A DNA stretch of 20,080 nt from Candidatus Collierbacteria bacterium (GTDB lineage: Bacteria > Patescibacteriota > Microgenomatia > UBA1400 > MFAQ01). The DNA is taken from the NCBI GenBank assembly GCA_003531665.1, contig DQFC01000038.1, positions 1 to 20,080 on the forward strand. Direction: 5' to 3'. The notes beneath the pieces are model-generated. The model searched no databases and had not been told where the DNA came from. It saw only the letters and a list, made by a program, of their open reading frames with translations. Of this stretch, positions 14,921 to 20,080 are shown piece after piece. Both the position numbers and the translations under genes were made by a program. The first letter of the stretch is position 1. Every line of letters begins with the position of its first letter.

Positions 14921-15319
14921 TTATTTTAGTCCGGGGAGACCAAGAATGTCGACCCCAATGAGTCTTAATAAAAAGACGGAAAGGATGATAAATATTAGTC
15001 CGGAGATGGCGGAGGTGATGATTTCCTGGCCCTGCTTTAGCTTGTCTGGAATGCCGGCTGAGGTGGTGATGATAAAGACGCCAAAGAGCATGAGGACAAG
15101 AGCGAGTCCACCTCCTAAACCAACCGCTATTTTGATGACAGAAGTGAAAAATGAAGTTCCTCCGGTATCGGCTGAGGTAGAAATACAGCCGATTGCTGTT
15201 TCCACCTCGTCAGATCCACAAGATCCTTGAGGGGTAATAAAAGCCGCATTTGCGGACTTTGAAGGTAAAAGAATCAATGATAGAAAAATAATGGCGAAAA
15301 GCCGGAAGAGATTGTTCAT
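14921..15319 (-). CDS. Pilin-like two-helix secreted/membrane protein (pilin 9)
   Basis: Starting at the ATG at 15319, the 132-residue product has a full-length signal peptide (1-26, ending A-N-A-A), a soluble part with Cys34 and Cys45, helix 1 (about 61-84), a loop T-S-A-G-I-P-D-K-L-K (86-95) and helix 2 (about 102-122). Upstream in-frame ATGs at 15337 and 15352 exist, but a TAAAAT box ends 8 bp before 15319 and the signal peptide begins cleanly there. It has the pilin layout but is the most diverged member, with no G-G-D-K. The two cysteines may form an external disulfide. It is divergent from the SpoIID-type gene across about 50 bp. Confidence 0.72.
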   Translation of the reverse strand: MNNLFRLFAIIFLSLILLPSKSANAAFITPQGSCGSDEVETAIGCISTSADTGGTSFFTSVIKIAVGLGGGLALVLMLFGVFIITTSAGIPDKLKQGQEIITSAISGLIFIILSVFLLRLIGVDILGLPGLK

Positions 15320-15327
15320 GCAAGATA

Positions 15328-15333
15328 ATTTTA
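15328..15333 (-). promoter_or_regulatory. -10 box of the pilin 9-pilin 8 transcript
   Basis: TAAAAT on the minus strand ends 8 bp before the ATG at 15319. This decides the start in favour of 15319 over the two upstream ATGs. Confidence 0.45.
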
Positions 15334-15369
15334 ACATGAAGCGACTATCCATAGGTTAAACTAAAGGAG

Positions 15370-17139
15370 ATGAAGTGGAGATATTTATTGGTATTGGTGA
15401 CATTATTGAGTGTTTTCGCTGGTCTATCACGACAGGCGGGTTTGGTGAGGGCGGATACGAATTGCGATGGTAAGAGTGATCAAGCCTTGGTTGATTGTCT
15501 TGGAGTTCAAATAAGCGAGCTAAATAAATCTTTGGAGATGAGCCGGTCGGCGACGAAGCCGCTTGAAGTCGAAATAAACAAATTAAGTGCCCGTTTGAAG
15601 TCAATTCAATTACAAATAAACGTGGCAACATCAAAATTAAGAATTACCGAAGGGGAAATAGAGAAAAGAGAAGATCAGGTTTCGACTCAATATTTGGTGT
15701 TGGCGGTGAAGATCCGGGAAATGTATATACGTCTAAGATCACAGCCATTGTGGGTAAGTTTGTTATCTAGTTCCGGCATGGGGGAAACAAGATTGGAGAT
15801 GGCACTTAGACAAGAGACAAGTGACTTGGACAAGCAAATAATTGTAAATCTGGTACAGGAGATAGGACAGTTGGAGGCAGATAAGAAACAATTGGAACTA
15901 CAAAAGACGCAACTATCAAAACTTCAGGCCGAGCTAGACAAACAAAATACCTTTTTCTTAGGAGAAGTTAAAAAAGCCAAAGCCTATCAAGCCGACCTGT
16001 CGGGAAAGATAGCCCAACTTTCGGCAAAACAAGCGGCAATCATGGCAGAGAAACAAGGAACGTTTTCAACCAGTGTGGGAGACGTCCCATTGGCCGATGA
16101 TCCCAATAGCCGTCCCGACTACAACCCCGGATTTTCTCCGGCCTTTGCCGCCTTTTCTTTTGGGGCACCGCATTTCAAGGGGATGAGCCAATATGGAGCT
16201 TATGGACGGGCAAAATCAGGACAGAACTCTGAGGATATTTTACGTGCTTATTATGGTGGAGTAGAGATTAAAAAAGATTATGACACCGGGAAACAGATCG
16301 GAGTCGCCGGATACGGACGAATGGACATTGAAACCTATGTAAAAAGAGTTTATGAAGTGCCCAATTCTTGGGGAGACGAGGGAGGGTTTGAAGCCTTAAA
16401 AGCACAAGCAGTAGCGGCCAGAAGTTATGCTTTGGCTTGGACCAGAGAAGGAACCGGAGGAAATATATGTACTACACAAGCCTGTCAAGTTTACAAAAAC
16501 AGCAACAAAGGAGGAAAGTGGGAAGAGGCTGTGAATGCTACCAAAGGTTGGGTTCTCTACAAAGATGGAAAAATAGTAAGTGCTTGGTATGCCTCAACTT
16601 CAGGAGGATATCAAGAACCATACAATGCCCTAGCTTATTTACAGAATGGAAGTAGTTATAATACTCCCGGTTTTTGGGATACATCTTCCGGTCGAGCCGG
16701 ATGGACTTCTCAAGCCTATGAAAAAATAGCCGGAAGTCCTTGGTTTTATAAAGCTTGGTATAAAGGAAGCAGTGGTGCTAGTTGTGGCAAGAACCATCCA
16801 TGGTTAACTTCAGAAGAGATGGCGGATATTTTGAATGCTTGGAAAGTTTTGAAAAATGGACCGGATTCAAGAGTGTTACCTCTGGGTGGATGCGGAGGGG
16901 ATAATCCTTATAGTATTAGCGAGATGAGAAATAAATCTGATGGATTAGGGGGAGGATATGAAAGCGTTAGTGGGGTAAACGTAACTTATTCAGATGGGGG
17001 ATATACCACCAATGTTCGTTTTGAGACCAATAAAGGTTCGGTAGAGTTATCCGGTTCTGATTTTTTGAAGGTGTTCAACGTGAGAGCTCCCGGGTGGATC
17101 TCTCTTAAGAGTGGACTGTTTAATATTGAAAAAAAATAG
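15370..17139 (+). CDS. SpoIID/LytB-domain secreted protein with N-terminal coiled coil
   Basis: The 589-residue protein has a signal peptide (1-28), a long heptad-like coiled coil (about 45-235), a short Pro/Asp-rich linker, and a SpoIID domain from about 258 on. Domain signs are H-F-K-G-M-S-Q-Y-G-A-Y-G-R-A, I-L-R-A-Y-Y-G-G, Y-V-K-R-V-Y-E-V-P with Glu329 at the expected catalytic site, and A-L-K-A-Q-A-V-A-A-R-S-Y-A-L, then C-T-T-Q-A-C-Q-V-Y. SpoIID enzymes are lytic transglycosylases that cut peptidoglycan lacking stem peptides; other SpoIID/LytB proteins enhance amidases. The coiled coil resembles those of wall-hydrolase regulators such as PcsB or EnvC. An AGGAG touches the ATG directly, too close for an ordinary ribosome-binding site. 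Divergent from pilins 9 and 8, it may help open the wall for assembly of the machine or act in division. Confidence 0.9.
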   Translation: MKWRYLLVLVTLLSVFAGLSRQAGLVRADTNCDGKSDQALVDCLGVQISELNKSLEMSRSATKPLEVEINKLSARLKSIQLQINVATSKLRITEGEIEKREDQVSTQYLVLAVKIREMYIRLRSQPLWVSLLSSSGMGETRLEMALRQETSDLDKQIIVNLVQEIGQLEADKKQLELQKTQLSKLQAELDKQNTFFLGEVKKAKAYQADLSGKIAQLSAKQAAIMAEKQGTFSTSVGDVPLADDPNSRPDYNPGFSPAFAAFSFGAPHFKGMSQYGAYGRAKSGQNSEDILRAYYGGVEIKKDYDTGKQIGVAGYGRMDIETYVKRVYEVPNSWGDEGGFEALKAQAVAARSYALAWTREGTGGNICTTQACQVYKNSNKGGKWEEAVNATKGWVLYKDGKIVSAWYASTSGGYQEPYNALAYLQNGSSYNTPGFWDTSSGRAGWTSQAYEKIAGSPWFYKAWYKGSSGASCGKNHPWLTSEEMADILNAWKVLKNGPDSRVLPLGGCGGDNPYSISEMRNKSDGLGGGYESVSGVNVTYSDGGYTTNVRFETNKGSVELSGSDFLKVFNVRAPGWISLKSGLFNIEKK

Positions 17140-17232
17140 GTTGTTGGTTCGGGCCGCGCCAAAACCGTACTCGGATCTCCCTGGAGTACCGGGTCCCGCC
17201 TGCGTGCGGTTGTTGGCTTGCGCCCCTGCACC
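17139..17232. ncRNA. Candidate structured RNA (GC-rich, strongly self-complementary)
   Basis: By my count 63 of 94 bases are G or C, far above the surroundings. GGTTGTTGG occurs twice (17139-17147 and 17208-17216) and either copy can pair with CCAAAACC (17159-17166). With the second copy the pairing extends outward, with small bulges, to 17146 and 17232, forming one long hairpin. It encloses a stem GTACTC/GAGTAC (17167-17172 with 17184-17189) and a stem CCGC/GCGG (17196-17199 with 17206-17209). No T-run follows, so it is not a classical terminator. It does not match tRNA, tmRNA or the SRP RNA core. Strand is undetermined. Confidence 0.4.
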
Positions 17233-17254
17233 AATTAATCGTGATAAGTTTTGG

Positions 17255-17260
17255 TACAAT
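17255..17260 (+). promoter_or_regulatory. -10 box of the PH-domain gene operon
   Basis: TACAAT ends 5 bp before the ATG at 17266. An upstream in-frame TTG at 17251 would put the promoter inside the gene, so the ATG is preferred. Confidence 0.45.
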
Positions 17261-17265
17261 TAGGT

Positions 17266-17913
17266 ATGCCGGAAGTTTTTAAAGCGGAAAACGTAAAAGG
17301 AGAATCAGAGGAGATAAAAAAACTATTGAGAGAGAGTTTTTCGAGAAGCTCCTTCGGATCTTGTGTGCCTCGTCCCCACCGGTTTAGATTCGAATCTCAG
17401 CAAGATGATGAAACTGTTTTGGTGTTGGGAAGAAGACACCTTGTAACCAATTTGGGATGGATAGCCATGTTGTGTTTTGCCTCGGTCATTCCGTTTGTTT
17501 GGGGGGAGTTCCCCTTTTTACAGGCCTTGGATGGCAACACTCTGATAAGCTTCTCAATGCTATGGTATATGGGGCTAATTTTCTTTGGAATACAAAGTTT
17601 CCTTATGTGGTTTTATAACGTCTACATCATTACCAATGAGAGGTTGGTGGATGTAGACTTTGTAGGTCTCTTGAGTAAAACTGTAAACGTGGCTCAGATT
17701 TCCAGAATTGAAGATGTCAATTACACCCAGAAAGGGATATTGGCGAGTTTTTTTAATTATGGGGACGTGATTATTCAGACCGCATCGGAACAAAGAACAC
17801 CGGACACAGCAGGCGAGATGTCGGCCTTTACTTTTGAGGCAGTGGCTTTTCCAGATAAGGTGGCTGGCATAATTTCTCAATTAACAGAAGAGGCAGAAAA
17901 ACCATGGAAATAA
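17266..17913 (+). CDS. Bacterial PH-domain membrane protein (bPH2/YdbT-like)
   Basis: The 215-residue protein has a soluble N-terminus (1-62), two membrane helices (about 65-82 and 96-120), and then a domain of about 95 residues starting Y-N-V-Y-I-I-T-N-E-R-L-V-D-V-D and continuing with L-L-S-K-T-V-N-V-A-Q-I-S-R-I-E-D-V and G-D-V-I-I-Q-T-A. This is the pattern of the bacterial PH-like domain of the YdbT/YdbS type, which lies on the cytoplasmic face of membrane proteins; its molecular role is poorly known. It is the first gene of a likely operon, overlapping the next gene by ten bases and following the GC-rich candidate RNA. Confidence 0.82.
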   Translation: MPEVFKAENVKGESEEIKKLLRESFSRSSFGSCVPRPHRFRFESQQDDETVLVLGRRHLVTNLGWIAMLCFASVIPFVWGEFPFLQALDGNTLISFSMLWYMGLIFFGIQSFLMWFYNVYIITNERLVDVDFVGLLSKTVNVAQISRIEDVNYTQKGILASFFNYGDVIIQTASEQRTPDTAGEMSAFTFEAVAFPDKVAGIISQLTEEAEKPWK

Positions 17914-18125
17914 TTCCCGGAATAACAATAAGCCTCAGTATGATTGTGAGTTTTATGGTGAAGATATCGATGGTACTTTTTTTGATACTTTCCCTTATCA
18001 TGGTCAGGCAAGAGAGTTTAATGGATAGGGTGGTTAATCTCCCCATAGGAAAAAGCTTAAAAATTTTAACCTGGGGATACTTTTTATTCTCGCTTTTTGT
18101 GACTGTTATTGTACTATTATCTTAG
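17904..18125 (+). CDS. Small two-helix membrane protein, possibly DUF5657-like
   Basis: The 73-residue protein has two hydrophobic helices (about 8-33 and 52-72) joined by a short loop with V-R-Q-E-S-L-M-D-R-V-V. The V-R-Q-x-x-L-M element between two helices recalls the small DUF5657-type proteins of Patescibacteria, but this is from memory and unsure. Its ATG lies inside the last codons of the PH-domain gene (ten-base overlap, different frame), so translation is probably coupled. It may be a partner of the PH-domain protein or of the following large membrane protein. Confidence 0.65.
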   Translation: MEIIPGITISLSMIVSFMVKISMVLFLILSLIMVRQESLMDRVVNLPIGKSLKILTWGYFLFSLFVTVIVLLS

Positions 18126-18146
18126 GAAAGGAACATCTGCCCAACA

Positions 18147-20027
18147 ATGAATACCGGTTTAGGACTGTCTTTTTGGAGAATTGTTAACGAAGAAGGGGCA
18201 AATGGTTGGGCCCAAATTTATGCGCGAATTCCATTTGACGATTCAGAACTTAATAATAAAGGTGCTTTGTTTGGAGTTGTTTTCGGAGAAAATAAGGATA
18301 ATTGGGCGGAAAGAGACTCAGAGCTGATGGCGTGGGTGGAAGCCTATTTTAATAGATTGGATTCTGTAGGTAAATTGTCCGATTTTGGAGAAAATTGGAG
18401 GAAAAATTATTCTGACTTATCTGGTGTTTGGGTGTGGATAAACTCAGAAGGAGAAAAACGGCTGTTGAAAATTGTTAAATGGGGAGTGGCCGAGGTAGTA
18501 CTTACACGTAGTCAGAAAGACTTTAATTTATCTGCCAATTTACTACCGGGAAAAGTGCTCAAAGGGAATATTGAAGAAGGTGATAAATTGGTGATTTTTA
18601 CCGGAGGACTCAAAAAAGAAATTTCTGATGAAATGTCTAGAGCTACCGAAGATATGATCTCAAAGTGGAATAAGGAATTGAGAGAGGATGATAGCGCCTT
18701 TGCCGGGATGATTTTCGACTTTGGTAAGGTTGCCGAGAAAAGCTCATTAGATACGGTGGAAGCAGTAGAAAAGTCAAAAATCGAGGAAAGAATGCCCGTG
18801 GTGGATAGTAGACAAAGTAGCACCCCGGACTTGGCCGAAGATAGAATTGTTGGACCTTTAGGATTAAAAGAAAAACTGATCAATTGGTGGATGAAATTTT
18901 ATCCGATAAAACAAAAGATGCTTGAGGATAGAAGCGTGGTCAGTAAAAGGAAAAAATGGTCTATGTGGTTGGGTATTTTGTTTTTGTTGGTGCTAGCGCT
19001 GAGCTTGATTACCGGTTCGGTAAAAATGAAGAGGGCGGCTGAGTTAAAGGAATGGAAAAATTTTTCCGAGCCAATCGAAAAAAGCCTTTTGGAGGCAAGT
19101 AGTTTGGTGTCGATTAACCCTACGGGGGCAAAGAAGCTGATTGAAGATATAAGAACAAGTTTCGATTTGAAAAAAAGTCAATTTTCTGACAGTAGATTCA
19201 AAATAGAATTGCTGGATTTGGATAAAAAGATTAATGATGGTTGGACTGTAGCCTCTGGGGAAAAAGAAAGCCTAATCGAAGAAATTTTAAAAATCGATTT
19301 GGTACGGCAGGGATTTAAAGGGAATAGATTGGGGTTTGGTAATGACAATAGGCTTTTGGTTCTTGACTCTTCAATGGGGGTAATTATGACGGCAGAGGTA
19401 AAAACAAAAGATATTAAAGTGGTGGCTGGAAAAGGGGAGGGTTTGGGGTGGATCGGTGTCGTTGGAGTGGGAAGTAAAATAATGGTTTTAAATAATGGAG
19501 GTGTTAGAAATGCGATGACGGGGGTAGATTTGATTAAGTTCGATTCGGCGGTATCCAAACCGGTGACTATGGGTGATTTTGGAGGGAATCTTTATATTCT
19601 TGATCAAGGTAATAAAGAAATTTATAAATATTCGGCAGTTGGAGAAGAATTTGGTGATCGAACCAGATGGTTGAAACAGGATCAGTTGATTGGTTTCGAG
19701 CCGGTGGATATGGCGATGGACAGTGATATTTGGGTCGTTTCCGAAAAAGGACAAGTGGAAAGATTTAGAAGAGGATCAAGAGAGCCATTTTCATTAAGCG
19801 GCGTTCCTGTGGATATAAAAATCACCCGCATTGCGGTGGAACAGGAAGGTTCTAGATTGGCACTTTTGAGTAGTAGTAATGGTGTGGTGATTCTTTGTAG
19901 CAAGGATACAGGAGTTTGTGACCAGATTCTAAAATCAAGTAGATTGGTTGAGGCTTCGGATATTGAGTTTGACAGACAGGGTGCACTGATGGTATTGATA
20001 GGTGGAACTGTGGGGGTGTTGAAATAA
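18147..20027 (+). CDS. Membrane protein: degenerate PP2C-like N-domain plus beta-propeller-like C-domain
   Basis: The 626-residue protein has no signal peptide. Residues 1-240 include G-V-W-V-W-I and later G-K-V-L-K-G, then G-D-K-L-V-I-F-T-G-G-L (145-155), which resembles the G-D-x-L-L-L-x-S-D-G-L motif of PP2C phosphatases with the metal-binding Asp replaced by Gly. It is thus probably a non-catalytic PP2C-like fold. A single membrane helix (about 273-292) follows, then a helical, coiled-coil-like segment (300-380), then repeated short beta-strand units (L-L-V-L-D, I-M-V-L-N, L-Y-I-L-D, I-W-V-V-S, L-A-L-L-S) from 385 to the end. These fit an extracytoplasmic beta-propeller. It is the last gene before the terminator at 20031. 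Signalling across the membrane is a reasonable guess; the partner is unknown. Confidence 0.75.
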   Translation: MNTGLGLSFWRIVNEEGANGWAQIYARIPFDDSELNNKGALFGVVFGENKDNWAERDSELMAWVEAYFNRLDSVGKLSDFGENWRKNYSDLSGVWVWINSEGEKRLLKIVKWGVAEVVLTRSQKDFNLSANLLPGKVLKGNIEEGDKLVIFTGGLKKEISDEMSRATEDMISKWNKELREDDSAFAGMIFDFGKVAEKSSLDTVEAVEKSKIEERMPVVDSRQSSTPDLAEDRIVGPLGLKEKLINWWMKFYPIKQKMLEDRSVVSKRKKWSMWLGILFLLVLALSLITGSVKMKRAAELKEWKNFSEPIEKSLLEASSLVSINPTGAKKLIEDIRTSFDLKKSQFSDSRFKIELLDLDKKINDGWTVASGEKESLIEEILKIDLVRQGFKGNRLGFGNDNRLLVLDSSMGVIMTAEVKTKDIKVVAGKGEGLGWIGVVGVGSKIMVLNNGGVRNAMTGVDLIKFDSAVSKPVTMGDFGGNLYILDQGNKEIYKYSAVGEEFGDRTRWLKQDQLIGFEPVDMAMDSDIWVVSEKGQVERFRRGSREPFSLSGVPVDIKITRIAVEQEGSRLALLSSSNGVVILCSKDTGVCDQILKSSRLVEASDIEFDRQGALMVLIGGTVGVLK

Positions 20028-20030
20028 CCC

Positions 20031-20060
20031 AAAAAATCCACCGCAAGGGTGGACTTTTTG
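20031..20060 (+). terminator. Intrinsic terminator of the 17266-20027 operon
   Basis: A six-base-pair stem TCCACC/GGTGGA (20037-20042 with 20048-20053) with a GCAAG loop is flanked by six A before it and CTTTTTGTTT after it. It starts four bases after the stop codon. The last 20 bases of the window show nothing further. Confidence 0.88.
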
Positions 20061-20080
20061 TTTGTGGAGACGGAGAGAAT

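Noticed and set aside
14682..15230. Plus-strand frame of 182 codons across pilins 8 and 9
   Set aside because: It is antisense to two pilin-like genes, rich in Ser, Pro, Arg and Met as typical of antisense translation, and has no start signals.
17139..17232. tRNA, tmRNA, SRP RNA or integron attC site
   Set aside because: No T-arm consensus or acceptor pairing, no GGAAG SRP core on either strand, and no RYYYAAC/GTTRRRY core pair or integrase nearby.
1..20080. CRISPR arrays, insertion sequences, phage genes
   Set aside because: No regularly spaced repeats of 20-40 bases, no transposase or integrase motifs, and no phage structural genes were found on reading both strands.

Overview
The window looks like a chromosomal segment of a Candidate Phyla Radiation (Patescibacteria) bacterium, most likely of the Microgenomates (OP11) group. 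This is inferred from gene content, not from a marker gene. The signs are a dispersed type IV secretion (T4SS) locus with a PrgI-like protein, a VirB6/TrbL-like polytopic protein and many tiny two-helix pilin-like proteins. Others are very short leader peptides, few Shine-Dalgarno sequences, -10 boxes sitting directly in front of start codons, and many proteins without recognisable homologues. TAA, TAG and TGA are all used as stops, so there is no sign of a recoded TGA. No rRNA, tRNA, CRISPR array, transposase or integrase was seen. Layout: 1-503 (minus) is the N-terminal part of a PrgI-family T4SS membrane protein cut by the window edge. 641-4893 (plus) holds two unrecognised soluble proteins that share a domain of about 70 residues. 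4901-6631 (minus) is a VirB6/TrbL-like channel protein. 6685-9765 (minus) is a 1026-residue secreted, cysteine-rich protein with a lytic-transglycosylase-like C-terminus. 9798-12469 (minus) is a run of seven VirB2-like pilin paralogues, split by a strong terminator at 10227-10254. 12503-13615 (plus) is a long-chain polyprenyl diphosphate synthase. 13653-13946 (plus) is a small protein whose 3' end overlaps, antisense, uppS (13845-14555, minus). 14579-15319 (minus) holds two more pilin-like genes. 15370-17139 (plus) is a SpoIID-type protein with an N-terminal coiled coil. 17139-17232 is a GC-rich, strongly self-complementary stretch that may be a structured RNA. 17266-20027 (plus) is a probable three-gene operon (bacterial PH-domain membrane protein, two-helix protein, PP2C-like/beta-propeller membrane protein) ending at a clear terminator (20031-20060). 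How it fits together: PrgI, VirB6, the secreted transglycosylase-like protein and nine pilin-like proteins make a coherent envelope-spanning secretion, conjugation or DNA-uptake machine. It is interleaved with genes for the lipid carrier of wall synthesis (polyprenyl synthase, UppS) and for wall remodelling (SpoIID). The most notable points are the nine pilin-like paralogues sharing a G-G-D-K-G-K loop, the divergently inserted pair of related unknown proteins, a 15-bp palindrome carrying back-to-back -10 boxes, recurrent leaderless-type promoters, and the candidate RNA.
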